Positions 52,398-61,595 of a stretch of DNA of 64,000 nucleotides are shown here, one piece after another; position 1 is the first letter of the stretch, and every line of letters starts with the position of its first letter. A model generated the notes under the pieces. The model did not search any database and was not told the origin of the DNA. It worked only from the letters and a program-made list of their open reading frames with translations. This DNA comes from Actinomyces naeslundii (GTDB taxonomy: Bacteria; Actinomycetota; Actinomycetes; Actinomycetales; Actinomycetaceae): the NCBI RefSeq assembly GCF_001956585.1, contig NZ_MSRR01000008.1:1-64000 (forward strand). The letters are read 5' to 3'. Position numbers and translations under genes: made by a program.

Positions 52398-54102
52398 ACC
52401 GTCTTCAGCCGGCGCCGACACGGTGCAGCCGCTGGGCATGCCCGCCAAGGACTTCACCAGTCACCAGCTGCGCGAGGCCCGCGCCCAGGCCGTCAGCCTG
52501 GCCTCCAAGAACGAGCGCCTCGTCGCCGCCCTGGGCACCGCCCGTGAGCGCATCACCGAGCTGGGCCAGCAGCTCGACGCCGTCACCCGGCCCCCGGTCA
52601 CCCTGGGACTGCTCACCGCAATTCCCGGCACACAGGACCTCTCCCACGCCGGTGACGGCGAGCGGGCCGGAGACGACACCACTCGGGAGCGCGAGGTCGC
52701 CGTGAGCCTCTCCGGCCGCCAGATGCTCCTGCACGTCCACCCGGGTGTGGACGACGCCGAGCTGAAGGTCGGGCGGCTTGTGGCGGTCAACGACCAGATG
52801 CTCGTCGTCGCCACCCTCCCCGAGCCCCAGACCGGCGAGGCCGTCACCCTTGAGGAGTCCCTCGACGACTCCCGTGTCCTGGTGAGCACCGGCGGAGGAG
52901 GCACGAAAATCCTGACCCTGTCCTCCTCGCTGCGCCGCGTTGCCGGTACCGAAGAGGGACTCAAGCCCGGCGACACCCTGGCCGCCGACCTGCGTGCGGA
53001 CATCGCTACGACTCTCATCGAACGCACCAACGTCGAGCAGCTCGTCGTCGCAGAGACTCCCGATGTCTCCTGGGCGGATATCGGAGGACTGGGGCCGCAG
53101 ATCGAGCAGATCCGCGACGCCCTCGAGCTGCCCTTCACTCACCCGGAGCTCTTCCAGGCCTACGGGCTGCGTGCGCCCAAGGGGCTGCTGCTCTACGGTC
53201 CACCCGGCTGCGGCAAGACCCTCATCGCCAAGGCCGTCGCCACCTCGCTGGCCGGATCTGGACGTGCCCCGACGCAGGGCCGCTCGGCCGCCTTCCTCAA
53301 CATCAAGGGCCCCGAGCTGCTGAGCAAGTTCGTCGGTGAGACCGAGCGGCAGATCCGCGCCATCTTTGACCAGGCCCGCAAGGCCGCCGCCGAGGACCGG
53401 CCGGTGGTTATCTTCTTCGACGAGATGGAGGCACTCTTCCGCACCCGCGGCACCGGCGTGTCCTCCGACGTCGAGACCATGATCGTGCCGCAGGTCCTCG
53501 CGGAGATCGACGGCGTGGAGTCCCTGCGCAACGTCGTCATCATCGGCGCCTCCAACCGTGAGGACATGATCGATCCCGCTATCCTGCGCCCCGGGCGCCT
53601 GGATATGAAGATCCGCATCAACCGGCCCGATGAGAGCGGGGCCGAGGAGATCCTCGCCCGGCACCTCACCGCCGACCTGCCTCTGGCCCCTGCTGAGCTC
53701 GCGGCTCACGGGGGAGACCGCGAGGCCACCGCGTGCGCCCTGCGCCGCGTCGTCATCAAGACGCTTTACGCGCGGAACCAGGACACCGCCGTCCTGGAGA
53801 TCACCGAGGCGCACGCGGCCTCAGGCGGTGCCGCTACTCGCACTCTCCACCTGGCCGACCTGGCCAGCGGCGCAATGCTGGCCGCCATCGTCTCCCGGGC
53901 CAAGACGGCCTCCATCAAGGACGAGCTCTCCGGGGGAGACGGGGGCCTGAGTGCGGACAGGCTCCGCGTAGCTGTTGAGCTCGAGGCCCGGCAGAACGAG
54001 GAGATCGCCGGAGCCACCACCCCTGAGGGGTGGGCCCGGATCATCGGTGCCCGTACCTCGAAGATCCTTGGCGTTCGCAGGCTCGGGAGGGAGGGAATAT
54101 GA
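52390..54102 (+). CDS. arc: AAA ATPase forming ring-shaped complexes (ARC/Mpa)
   Basis: 570 residues from ATG 52390. Coiled coil near residues 22-60 (SHQLREARAQAVSLASKNERLVAALGTARERITELGQQL), which captures Pup in studied homologues, two OB-type domains to about 235, and the AAA module: Walker A GPPGCGKT (270-277), Walker B VIFFDEME, arginine-finger region LRPGRLDMKIRI. The C-terminus reads RRLGREGI, without the GQYL-type end that docks Mpa on the 20S proteasome. This fits a proteasome-free role. Overlaps dop by four bases. Confidence 0.94.
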   Translation: MSEPSSAGADTVQPLGMPAKDFTSHQLREARAQAVSLASKNERLVAALGTARERITELGQQLDAVTRPPVTLGLLTAIPGTQDLSHAGDGERAGDDTTREREVAVSLSGRQMLLHVHPGVDDAELKVGRLVAVNDQMLVVATLPEPQTGEAVTLEESLDDSRVLVSTGGGGTKILTLSSSLRRVAGTEEGLKPGDTLAADLRADIATTLIERTNVEQLVVAETPDVSWADIGGLGPQIEQIRDALELPFTHPELFQAYGLRAPKGLLLYGPPGCGKTLIAKAVATSLAGSGRAPTQGRSAAFLNIKGPELLSKFVGETERQIRAIFDQARKAAAEDRPVVIFFDEMEALFRTRGTGVSSDVETMIVPQVLAEIDGVESLRNVVIIGASNREDMIDPAILRPGRLDMKIRINRPDESGAEEILARHLTADLPLAPAELAAHGGDREATACALRRVVIKTLYARNQDTAVLEITEAHAASGGAATRTLHLADLASGAMLAAIVSRAKTASIKDELSGGDGGLSADRLRVAVELEARQNEEIAGATTPEGWARIIGARTSKILGVRRLGREGI

Positions 54103-55748
54103 GTGACAGCGGCTTTCAACCGGGGCCGGTGAGACGCCCCGTCGGCCTGGAGACTGAGTTCGGGATCCTGCGGCCGGGCGACCCCTATGCCAACCCCGTG
54201 GCCCTCTCCAGCCAGGTCGTGGAGGCCTACTGCACCGCTGCCGACGTACCCGCAGTGCGATGGGACTATGAGGGGGAGGACCCTCTGGCCGACTTGCGCG
54301 GCGGAAGACTTCAGCGGTCCGTCGCCCACCCCAGTCAGCTCACCGACGACCCCACGCGTCCGGCGCCGTCAGGTGACGCCCCGCCGCCGGCTCCTTGGGG
54401 CTCACGCGCCCGGCCCAGCGCTGCGGAGGCCGCTCTGCCGCATGCCGCGACAGCGGTTCTGGTCAACGGGGCTCGCCTGTATGTGGACCATGCCCACCCC
54501 GAGTACTCCTCACCGGAGGTCCTCACCCCCCACGACGCCCTCGTCTGGGACCGGGCCGGGGAAGTGGTGGCCAGAAACGCTATGGAGGGTCTGAGCGATG
54601 GTGACCGTTGCGCGGGAGCGCCGGCGGAGATCGTCCTGTACAAGAACAATGTCGACGGCAAGGGGGCGGCCTACGGCTCGCACGAGAACTACCTCGTGCG
54701 GAGAGACCTGCCGCTCGAAGAACTGGCCGCGGTCCTGATCCCCTTCCTGGTCACCCGTCCCGTCGTCGTGGGCGCCGGCAGGGTCGGCGTCGGTCAGCGC
54801 AGTGAGCGGCCCGGTTTCCAGATCAGTCAGCGAGCCGACTACGTCGAGTCCGAGATCGGCCTGCAGACCACCTTCAACCGCCCTATCATCAACACCCGCG
54901 ATGAACCGCACGCCAATGATGCGCGCTGGCGTCGTCTGCACGTCATCAACGGCGACGCCAACCGCTTCGACGTCCCCATCTATCTCAAGGTCGCTACCAC
55001 CGACCTGCTCCTGTGGTTCCTGGAGCAGGCCCACGCCGAGGACACCGGTGCGTTCAGAGACGCTCTGAGCAAGCTGGAGCGCCTGGTGCTCACCGGTGAC
55101 CCCGTCGAGGAGCACTGGGCCGTATCCCATGACCCCACTCTCTCCTACGAGCTGAACACCAGGGGCGGGGCCACAACTGCTCTGGTGATCCAGCGCACCT
55201 TCCTGGACGCCGTCACCCCGGCTGTCAGACGTACTGGTGACGCCGAGGCGCAGCGCGCCCTGGCCCTGTGGGGACAGACCCTCGATGCCCTGGAGCAGTG
55301 GCGCCGCGACGGATCGGGTCCGGCCGCCCAGCTCGTGGAGTGGGTCGCCAAGTACGAGCTCTGTGAGGGAATGCGCCGCCGGTCGGGAACCGGCTGGGAC
55401 GATCCCCGCCTGGCTGCTCTCGACATCCAGTGGGCCGATCTGCGTCCGGGACGCTCCGTGATCGACAAGCTCGACGCCGCCGGTCGGATCCACCGACTGG
55501 TCTCCGAGGCCGAGGTCCGGCGTGCCGCCACTGCTCCTCCCGAGGGCACTCGCGCCACTATTCGCGGTCACGCCATCAACCGTTTCCCCCAGATCGTGGG
55601 CGCCTCCTGGACCTGTCTCGTCCTCGACGTCCCAGGTGCCCCTGAGCTGCTGCGTCTGCGTCTGCCCGAGGACGTCGCCGTCGGAGCGGATGAGACGGCG
55701 ACCATCCTGGAGGAAATTGGTCGTCGGGCGGCACCTGAGAGAGACTGA
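54099..55748 (+). CDS. dop: Pup deamidase/depupylase
   Basis: 549 residues from ATG 54099, after GGAGGGAGGG. Dop converts the C-terminal Gln of Pup to Glu and removes Pup from substrates. Glutamine-synthetase-like fold: VGLETEFGILRPG, LYVDHAHPEYSSPE with the catalytic Asp, KNNVDGKGAAYGSHENYLVRR, and RPIINTRDEPHAND. The insertion after about residue 65 (RSVAHPSQLTDD and onwards) is the Dop loop. The start overlaps the ARC stop (ATGA). Both Dop and the Gln-ending Pup are present, so a deamidation step is needed. Confidence 0.95.
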   Translation: MSDSGFQPGPVRRPVGLETEFGILRPGDPYANPVALSSQVVEAYCTAADVPAVRWDYEGEDPLADLRGGRLQRSVAHPSQLTDDPTRPAPSGDAPPPAPWGSRARPSAAEAALPHAATAVLVNGARLYVDHAHPEYSSPEVLTPHDALVWDRAGEVVARNAMEGLSDGDRCAGAPAEIVLYKNNVDGKGAAYGSHENYLVRRDLPLEELAAVLIPFLVTRPVVVGAGRVGVGQRSERPGFQISQRADYVESEIGLQTTFNRPIINTRDEPHANDARWRRLHVINGDANRFDVPIYLKVATTDLLLWFLEQAHAEDTGAFRDALSKLERLVLTGDPVEEHWAVSHDPTLSYELNTRGGATTALVIQRTFLDAVTPAVRRTGDAEAQRALALWGQTLDALEQWRRDGSGPAAQLVEWVAKYELCEGMRRRSGTGWDDPRLAALDIQWADLRPGRSVIDKLDAAGRIHRLVSEAEVRRAATAPPEGTRATIRGHAINRFPQIVGASWTCLVLDVPGAPELLRLRLPEDVAVGADETATILEEIGRRAAPERD

Positions 55749-55805
55749 GTCCCACAGCGCCCATGAGCGACGCGTTGCTCGAGAGCACGAGTGAAGGAGC
55801 ACCAC

Positions 55806-56048
55806 ATGACGCCGAATCACGCCAATCAGTCTTACGGGCAGGTTCGTCGCGCCGGCGTCGAGTCCGCCCTCGAGGACACCGAGGAGGCGGTCTCCACCAA
55901 AACGACGACGGCCTCCGCGCGGTCTGCACAGATGGCAGCAGCCGCCCAGTTCAGTGACATCGACAGCATCCTCGATGAGATCGACTCGGTCATTGAGACC
56001 AATGCTGCGGCCTTCGTTCAAGGCTTTGTCCAGAAGGGCGGCCAATGA
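55806..56048 (+). CDS. pup: Prokaryotic ubiquitin-like protein Pup
   Basis: 80 residues from ATG 55806, seven bases after AAGGAG; the longer frame from 55791 lacks support. The C-terminal half FSDIDSILDEIDSVIETNAAAFVQGFVQKGGQ is the diagnostic Pup sequence, with helix-forming residues that bind the ARC coiled coil and the final GGQ. The N-terminal half is disordered and variable. The Gln end must be deamidated by Dop before ligation by PafA. The stop overlaps the pafA start by four bases, leaving no room for prcB or prcA. Confidence 0.96.
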   Translation: MTPNHANQSYGQVRRAGVESALEDTEEAVSTKTTTASARSAQMAAAAQFSDIDSILDEIDSVIETNAAAFVQGFVQKGGQ

Positions 56049-57502
56049 GCATGAGTGGCTCACGTCCCCCGGCGCGCCGCATCTTCGGGGTGGAGACCGA
56101 GTACGGCATCACCTGCGCCCCCACCAGTGACGGCCTGCCGCCCCTGGACGCCGACCATGCCGCTCGCGAGCTCTTCGACCCAGTGGTTCAGCGATCACGT
56201 TCCTCGAATGTCTTCACCCGTGGGGGCGCTCGCCTTTACTTGGACGTGGGCTCCCACCCGGAGTTCGCTACCGCCGAGTGCGACCGTCTTGCGGATCTGC
56301 TCGCCCAGGACCGCGCCGGTGAGCTGGTCATGGCGGACCTGGCCCAGCAGGCCAACGCCCGCCTGGCCGCAGCGGGAGTTCCCGGACGGATCCACCTGCT
56401 GAAGAACAACCGCGACGCCGAGGGCAATGGCTTCGGCTGCCATGAGAACTATCTCGTGCGTCGTCGCGGCGACTTCTGGAACGACGCGCGCACCCTTGTT
56501 CCCCACCTGGTGACCCGGCAGATCCTCGTGGGTGCCGGTCACATCACCGCGGACGCGGAGGCCCGTCGCGCGCCCCATTCCGGTGGTCTCGGATACTCGG
56601 GCTACGTCTTCTCCCAGCGGGCCGACCAGATGTGGGACGCGGTCTCCTCTGCAACGACCCGCGCCAGGCCACTGATCAACACCCGTGACGAACCGCACGC
56701 CGATGCCGAGCGCTACCGGCGCATGCACGTCATCGTCGGGGACTCCAATGTCGCTCAGGGATCCACCCTGCTCAAGGTGGCGGCTATGGACCTGCTCCTG
56801 GACTATCTGGAGAGCGGGGGAGACCTGAGCGACCTGACCCTGGCCGATCCCATACGGGCCATCCGCGACACCTGCCACGACCTGAGCGGGGGCGCGCTCC
56901 TGGAGCTCTCCGACGGCCGAACCATGACGGCGCTGGAGATGCAGGCCGAGCATCTCGATCGGCTGCGTAACCACGTCGCTGGAGACCTCGAGGTCACCGA
57001 GCTGCACGCCGCCGCTCTGGACCTCTGGGAGCGGGGACTCCAGGCCGTCCGTCTCCAGCAGCCCGAGCTCGTGGCCACGGAGCTGGACTGGGCGGCCAAG
57101 CACCAGCTGGTCACCCGCTACTGTCAGCTGCACGGTACGGACCTCACTGATCCGCGGGTGACCCGGCTGACCCTGGCCTATCACGACGTCTCACCTGAGC
57201 AGGGGCTGTGCCAACGCCTGGAGAACGCAGGCATGCTACGCCGTTTCGTTGATGACGAGGCCTGCCGACGTGCGATCGACACCCCGCCCGCCACAACGCG
57301 CGCGCATCTGCGTGGTGCGGTTGTCGCCAGAGCCGAGGACCTTCGCCGAGACCTGACGGTCGACTGGGTGAGCCTTCGACTCGACGACGGCGCCTCCCCG
57401 ACTGTTACCCTGAGTGATCCCTTCTGTGCTGCAGATGAGCGCGTCGACGCACTCCTGGAGAACATGGAGCACTCGGCAACCGACCTCCCCGCCGGGGTGT
57501 GA
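56045..57502 (+). CDS. pafA: Pup-protein ligase
   Basis: 485 residues. Attaches Pup to substrate lysines with ATP. Motifs: RRIFGVETEYGITCAPTSDG, LYLDVGSHPEFATAECD with the catalytic Asp, HLLKNNRDAEGNGFGCHENYLVRR, and RPLINTRDEPHADAERYRRMHVIVGDSN. It lacks the Dop loop, as expected for PafA. Its start (ATG 56045) overlaps the Pup stop as ATGA, so the two are coupled. An ATG six bases later is another possible start. Confidence 0.96.
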   Translation: MSMSGSRPPARRIFGVETEYGITCAPTSDGLPPLDADHAARELFDPVVQRSRSSNVFTRGGARLYLDVGSHPEFATAECDRLADLLAQDRAGELVMADLAQQANARLAAAGVPGRIHLLKNNRDAEGNGFGCHENYLVRRRGDFWNDARTLVPHLVTRQILVGAGHITADAEARRAPHSGGLGYSGYVFSQRADQMWDAVSSATTRARPLINTRDEPHADAERYRRMHVIVGDSNVAQGSTLLKVAAMDLLLDYLESGGDLSDLTLADPIRAIRDTCHDLSGGALLELSDGRTMTALEMQAEHLDRLRNHVAGDLEVTELHAAALDLWERGLQAVRLQQPELVATELDWAAKHQLVTRYCQLHGTDLTDPRVTRLTLAYHDVSPEQGLCQRLENAGMLRRFVDDEACRRAIDTPPATTRAHLRGAVVARAEDLRRDLTVDWVSLRLDDGASPTVTLSDPFCAADERVDALLENMEHSATDLPAGV

Positions 57503-57550
57503 GCGGCACACGTTCACCACACCGGCGAGGCGACCGACGGAAGACGCAGC

Positions 57551-59059
57551 ATGAGCACTACCTCCACCCCCGATCCCGGAGCAGACGCCCCCCTGACCAG
57601 GCGTCAGCGCCGTGCGCTCGAACGGGCTCAGCAGGCTCAGCAGGAGGCACAGACCCAGGACCTCCCGGCACTGTCCCAACCTCCTGCACAGGCCCGACCC
57701 GCCGGTACCCAGTCCACCAGTGCACGATCCGTCGGTACGCCGACGCCGGCTCGCCCGGCTCATACGGCGCCACAGTCTCAGCCGCAGGTGTCACACCATC
57801 CCACCGTCCCCGCGCAGGACGCCTCCCGTCCCTGGCGACCCGTAACTGCCGCCCCGGCATCCACGGCATCGCGTGCCGGCGGCCATGGTGCCCGAGGCGC
57901 CTACACGGCAGCTGATCGAGGCGATCACGCCGATGAGCCTGCGCATCCAGAGGATGACGCGATTGTCGGGACAGAGGATCCAGATCCGACGCAGCGGCGG
58001 CGTACCCTGGGCGGTCCGCTGGGCCGTATGCCCAGGGGACCTCTGGCTGTCGGCCTGATCGGCGTCGTTGTCCTCGCCATGATCCTGGTGCCACTGGCGG
58101 TCAACAAGTTCGTCTCCGGCAGGAACGGCTCAGGGACGAGCACCGTGGCCCAGGCGACAGTACTCGATGGCAACGCCCCTTTGAGCCAGCTGCTGACAAT
58201 CAGTGGACGAGTCGGGTCGGGCTCGGCACCGTCTATCACTCTGAGCAACGAGGCATCCCTGTCAGCCCCCAGCTCTGTGCTGACCGACGTCGTCGAGACC
58301 GGTCAGGGACGTGAGGTCTCGGAGGGATCACCGGTCATCCTTCAGGTCTCCCAGTTCTCCGGCATCGACGGACACAACACGACTGGTAACGACGACGGCT
58401 ACAAGCTGTGGCAGGGGAAGCTGGGGGCCTCAGTTGGTGAGTACATCAATGCGGCGGTCTCTGGCCAGCACGAGGGATCCCGGATCGTCCTGCGCGAACC
58501 GGCTGAGGAGGAGGATGGTTCCCAGACCACAAAGATCACCGTGGTCGACCTTCTCCCCACCACGGCAACCGGGGAGGCCAAGCAGCCGGCTTCAGGCACC
58601 CCCACCGTCAGCGAAGGATCGGACGGGTCCATCACGGTCAGCAGCGCCGGCCTGCCGGCTCCAACCCGTGCCTCGACAGCGGTCCTCATCAAGGGAACCG
58701 GCCCTCAGATCGGCACCCAGCACAGGCTGATCGCCCGTACCACGATGGTCAGTTGGTCTTCTGGCCAAGTGCTGGGGGAATCGACCTACGGTTATCAGAA
58801 TCTTCCCAAGCGCATCGATATGAGCGACACATTGGTGGGTATCTCCCAGAACCTGGTCGATATCACGGTCGGTTCGCGGGTGGTGCTCTCTCTGCCCGCG
58901 GAGCAGGCGCAGGGTACTGAGCCCGTCGTCGTGGTCATTGACGTCCTCGCCATCGATCCGGCCAAGTCCTCCGCGTCCGTGGCGGAACAATCGGGCGGAG
59001 CGCCGACCTCCACCCAGAGCGCCCCATCTTCCACTCCCACACCTCAGGATCATTCATGA
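57551..59059 (+). CDS. Membrane-anchored protein with two degenerate FKBP-like domains
   Basis: 502 residues. A ~165-residue disordered, Gln/Pro/Thr-rich cytosolic N-terminus precedes one membrane helix ([22 protein letters not shown]). Two extracytosolic blocks resemble FKBP folds: [16 protein letters not shown] to [16 protein letters not shown], and [16 protein letters not shown] to [16 protein letters not shown] with [11 protein letters not shown]. The residues of the FKBP active site, such as W-D-x-G-L and G-Y-G, are absent, so prolyl isomerase activity is doubtful. FKBP-type genes commonly follow pafA in actinobacteria. The stop overlaps hisF by four bases. Confidence 0.78.
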   Translation: MSTTSTPDPGADAPLTRRQRRALERAQQAQQEAQTQDLPALSQPPAQARPAGTQSTSARSVGTPTPARPAHTAPQSQPQVSHHPTVPAQDASRPWRPVTAAPASTASRAGGHGARGAYTAADRGDHADEPAHPEDDAIVGTEDPDPTQRRRTLGGPLGRMPRGPLAVGLIGVVVLAMILVPLAVNKFVSGRNGSGTSTVAQATVLDGNAPLSQLLTISGRVGSGSAPSITLSNEASLSAPSSVLTDVVETGQGREVSEGSPVILQVSQFSGIDGHNTTGNDDGYKLWQGKLGASVGEYINAAVSGQHEGSRIVLREPAEEEDGSQTTKITVVDLLPTTATGEAKQPASGTPTVSEGSDGSITVSSAGLPAPTRASTAVLIKGTGPQIGTQHRLIARTTMVSWSSGQVLGESTYGYQNLPKRIDMSDTLVGISQNLVDITVGSRVVLSLPAEQAQGTEPVVVVIDVLAIDPAKSSASVAEQSGGAPTSTQSAPSSTPTPQDHS

Positions 59060-59826
59060 GTGTTGCCATTCGCATCATCCCCTGCCTGGACGTTAAAGAC
59101 GGTCGTGTCGTCAAAGGCGTCAACTTCCGAGGCCTCAAGGACGCCGGAGACCCTGTGGAACTGGCCTCCCGGTACGACGCTCAGGGGGCTGACGAGATCA
59201 CTTTCCTGGACGTGTCGGCCTCACACGAAGGCCGTTCCACCATGCTTGACGTGGTCTCCCGTACCGCGGAGCAGGTATTCGTACCCCTGACTGTCGGCGG
59301 GGGAGTGCGCTCGGTCAATGATGTCGACCAGCTTCTGCGAGCCGGTGCGGACAAGGTTGGCATCAACACCGCCGCCATTGCTCGTCCCGAGCTGCTGGCG
59401 GAGGTGGCAGAGCGTTTCGGCAACCAGGTGGTGGTGCTGTCGGTGGACGCGCGCCGGTGTCCCCCCGGCGTCAGCACCGCATCAGGCTACGAGGTCACCA
59501 CTCACGGAGGACGTACCTCGACCGGGATCGACGCCGTCGCCTGGGCGGTTCGAGGCGCAGAGCTCGGTGCCGGAGAGATTCTTCTGAACTCCATGGACGC
59601 CGACGGTGTCACCGAGGGCTTCGACACCGAGATGATCGACACCGTTCGTCGACAGGTACGGGTTCCGCTCATTGCCTCCGGTGGCGCTGGACGCCCTGAG
59701 GACTTCGCGATCGCAGCGGATCATGGCGCCAATGCAGTTTTGGCTGCGTCGGTCTTCCACTACGGAGCGATGACCATCGCCGAGGCCAAGAACGCGCTAC
59801 GAAATGCGGGCCATCCGGTGCGTTGA
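59056..59826 (+). CDS. hisF: Imidazole glycerol phosphate synthase cyclase subunit
   Basis: 256 residues, complete (beta/alpha)8 barrel. Catalytic Asp in [19 protein letters not shown] (Asp11) and in VVLSVDARR (Asp130 position). The phosphate sites [26 protein letters not shown] and [11 protein letters not shown] are intact. It makes IGP and AICAR with HisH in histidine synthesis. No hisH is adjacent. It is translationally coupled to the FKBP-like gene, and therefore probably cotranscribed with the pupylation cluster. Confidence 0.96.
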   Translation: MSVAIRIIPCLDVKDGRVVKGVNFRGLKDAGDPVELASRYDAQGADEITFLDVSASHEGRSTMLDVVSRTAEQVFVPLTVGGGVRSVNDVDQLLRAGADKVGINTAAIARPELLAEVAERFGNQVVVLSVDARRCPPGVSTASGYEVTTHGGRTSTGIDAVAWAVRGAELGAGEILLNSMDADGVTEGFDTEMIDTVRRQVRVPLIASGGAGRPEDFAIAADHGANAVLAASVFHYGAMTIAEAKNALRNAGHPVR

Positions 59827-60015
59827 ATATATCTACCTGGGCGGATCGATGCGCGGCCTTGGAGATGCATATAATGTCTCGGGGAGATATCTTGTGGGGA
59901 ATTCTTGCGATCATAAGAATCTGTAGGGAGTTCATTACTGTTCTTGGTCAGGTGAGGAGGTGAGTGGCTGAGCGGCCGCAATACTCGGATCTGACTGTGG
60001 GAGGGCTGGAATTGC
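59827..60015 (+). promoter_or_regulatory. Low-GC promoter region before DUF4190 gene
   Basis: 189 bases of lower GC. TATAAT at 59870-59875 is a perfect -10. ATTCTT and AAGAAT form a short inverted repeat at 59902-59921. GAGGAGG at 59954-59960 would serve a GTG at 59964, whose frame does not match the DUF4190 domain. Confidence 0.5.
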
Positions 60016-60306
60016 GTGCCTACTGGAGCCTGTTATACTTCAGCAACATACTGTCGACATCAACCTTACCGAACCTGGGCTCTCGGCCTGGGGGTCACCA
60101 GTCTGCTCTGCTGCAGCATTTTCACGGGTGTCCCTGTGATGATCGTGGGCTACCTGTGCATGCAGGCGGCAAACGAAGGGCGTGCCACCAACAAGGGGGT
60201 GTCCATCGCCGGCATCATCATGGGCGGGATCTCGATCCTGTTGCTGATTGTCTACGTTGCTACCGGGCAGTTCACCGAGACCTTCAACACCGTCCAGTCG
60301 TCCTGA
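60016..60306 (+). CDS. DUF4190 membrane protein, N-terminus possibly frameshifted
   Basis: 96 residues from GTG 60016. DUF4190 body: YRTWALGLGVTSLLCCSIFTGVPVMIVGYLCMQAANEGRATNKGVSIAGIIMGGISILLLIVY, two helices around the conserved A-N-E-G-R-A-T-N-K-G loop. Members usually have a longer Pro/Tyr/Gly-rich leader. Here a better ribosome site lies at 59954-59960 before GTG 59964 in the frame one base off (VAERPQYSDLTVGG). A short frameshift may have split the leader from the domain, or translation simply begins at 60016. Function unknown. Confidence 0.65.
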   Translation: MPTGACYTSATYCRHQPYRTWALGLGVTSLLCCSIFTGVPVMIVGYLCMQAANEGRATNKGVSIAGIIMGGISILLLIVYVATGQFTETFNTVQSS

Positions 60307-60342
60307 TGCCTCTGGGTGTCTAGGTCCTCGCCGCACTTCGCC

Positions 60343-60386
60343 GCACTTCGCCGTGCAAGCCGTCTGGGGCTTGCACGGCGAAGTGC
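60343..60386. terminator. Long-stem terminator
   Basis: A 19-bp perfect stem built on GCACTTCGCCGTGCAAGCC with the loop GTCTGG. The left arm is preceded by a direct repeat of CGCCGCACTT (60330-60349). Strong intrinsic terminator between the two DUF4190 genes. Confidence 0.8.
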
Positions 60387-60502
60387 CAGGTGGGTGATGT
60401 CATCATGGGGCGTTCTCCCCATGGGGGAGTGTAGGAGCTCTTGTGGCGTGTTGTGTGGATTCTTGTAGTCTGTACGCCGTAGTTGATCTACTCGGAGGAA
60501 CA

Positions 60503-61087
60503 GTGAGTGACGTGAACCCGTATCCGGGGAGCCCCTATCAGCAGGGAGGTGCAGGTGGTCAAGATTTTCTGTTCTCTCAAGGATATCCACTCTCTGGTGA
60601 AGCGAATTCGTCTGCCGGCTGGGTGGGATATTACAGCGCTGGATACTCTGACGGTCAGCTCGACCCCTTCCTGAAACCTCCTGAAGGTCACGTGGTGCCG
60701 TACTCTGGATCGCCTCATCAGTATTACGGCCAGCCATATAGTCAGCAGTACGCTTACCCGCCGGATCCTTACAGGCCCTATGTGCCGTACGGTCCAGGTG
60801 CGTACGGGGGCGGTTTCTATGATCCGCGTCGATATGAGGGAAATTTTTTGGGGGGCTGGGCGCTGGGCCTCGGTATCGCGAGCATCTTCGCGAACTGCTT
60901 GTATTTCGGTATTATTCTGGGTGTGCCGGCGGTTGTGTTGGGTGTCAAAGGTATGCGTGCCGCAGATGAGGGGCGCGCCACCAATAAAGGGCTCTCGATC
61001 GCCGGATTGGTGCTGGGCTGCATTGGCTCCTTTATCAGCTTCCCTTTTCTCTTGCTTTTCGTGGTGACGTTTCTTGGCTCACTATAG
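60503..61087 (+). CDS. DUF4190 membrane protein with Tyr/Pro/Gly-rich leader
   Basis: 194 residues from GTG 60503, preceded by GGAGGAACA. The first ~115 residues are rich in Tyr, Pro and Gly (NPYPGSPYQQGG, SPHQYYGQPYSQQYAYPPDPYRPYVPYGPG). The DUF4190 body follows with two membrane helices (GWALGLGIASIFANCLYFGIILGVPAVVLGVKGMRAADEGRATNKGLSIAGLVLGCIGSFISF). It is a paralogue of the gene at 60016. The leader resembles that of the DUF805 gene. Function unknown. Confidence 0.85.
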   Translation: MSDVNPYPGSPYQQGGAGGQDFLFSQGYPLSGEANSSAGWVGYYSAGYSDGQLDPFLKPPEGHVVPYSGSPHQYYGQPYSQQYAYPPDPYRPYVPYGPGAYGGGFYDPRRYEGNFLGGWALGLGIASIFANCLYFGIILGVPAVVLGVKGMRAADEGRATNKGLSIAGLVLGCIGSFISFPFLLLFVVTFLGSL

Positions 61088-61109
61088 ATCTGAAGGTTGC
61101 TGCGGGAGT

Positions 61110-61568
61110 ATGACGAAGACTCTTCGTCGCGACGGTGGGCGCTCCGGGCTGGGTGGGCGGATTGGTCTGGGGATTCTCATGGGACTGTCGGTCGTCCCTG
61201 GCGGCCTCATCGTCCTGCGGGCCCTGACACTGCCTCGCAGTTCCCCGGGACTTCCTGACCTCTGTCCGCTTCACCGGATCACGGGGTTGTGGTGTCCTCT
61301 GTGCGGTGGCACCAGGGCAACTCGGGAGCTCATTCACGGTGACGTGTGGGCGGCCCTGGGCTACAACCCCTTCGCGCTCGTGGTGGAGGCGTTCGCCGTT
61401 GTCCTGGTCGTGCGCTGGCTGATCGCATCTTCCCGAGGCCGGCGCCAGCAGTTCGTGACGGGCAGGGAGGCCATCTTTCTTGGCGCGGCGTGTGCCGCTT
61501 TCGCCGTGGTACGCAACCTTCCAGGAATGTGGGTCTACCTCGGTCCCCTGCTCGGACCTCCTGGGTGA
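61110..61568 (+). CDS. DUF2752 membrane protein
   Basis: 152 residues. The family mark CPLHRITGLWCPLCGGTRATRELIHGDVWAALGYNPFALVV is complete: two Cys pairs and an R/H-rich segment beside membrane helices. Three or four helices in all. Function is unknown. It is placed next to the DUF4190 gene (22 bases) and four bases before the earliest hisI start at 61572, so probably cotranscribed. An upstream GTG at 61074 is another possible start. Confidence 0.88.
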   Translation: MTKTLRRDGGRSGLGGRIGLGILMGLSVVPGGLIVLRALTLPRSSPGLPDLCPLHRITGLWCPLCGGTRATRELIHGDVWAALGYNPFALVVEAFAVVLVVRWLIASSRGRRQQFVTGREAIFLGAACAAFAVVRNLPGMWVYLGPLLGPPG

Positions 61569-61595
61569 CGGGTGGCCAGCGTGCATAATGCGGCT

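Noticed and set aside
54510-56063. 517-residue open frame antisense to dop and pup
   Set aside because: No motif, opposite two certain genes.
51300-57502. Proteasome subunit genes within the pupylation cluster
   Set aside because: Every base between trmI and pafA is used by identified genes or a 57-base gap before pup; no room for prcB or prcA.
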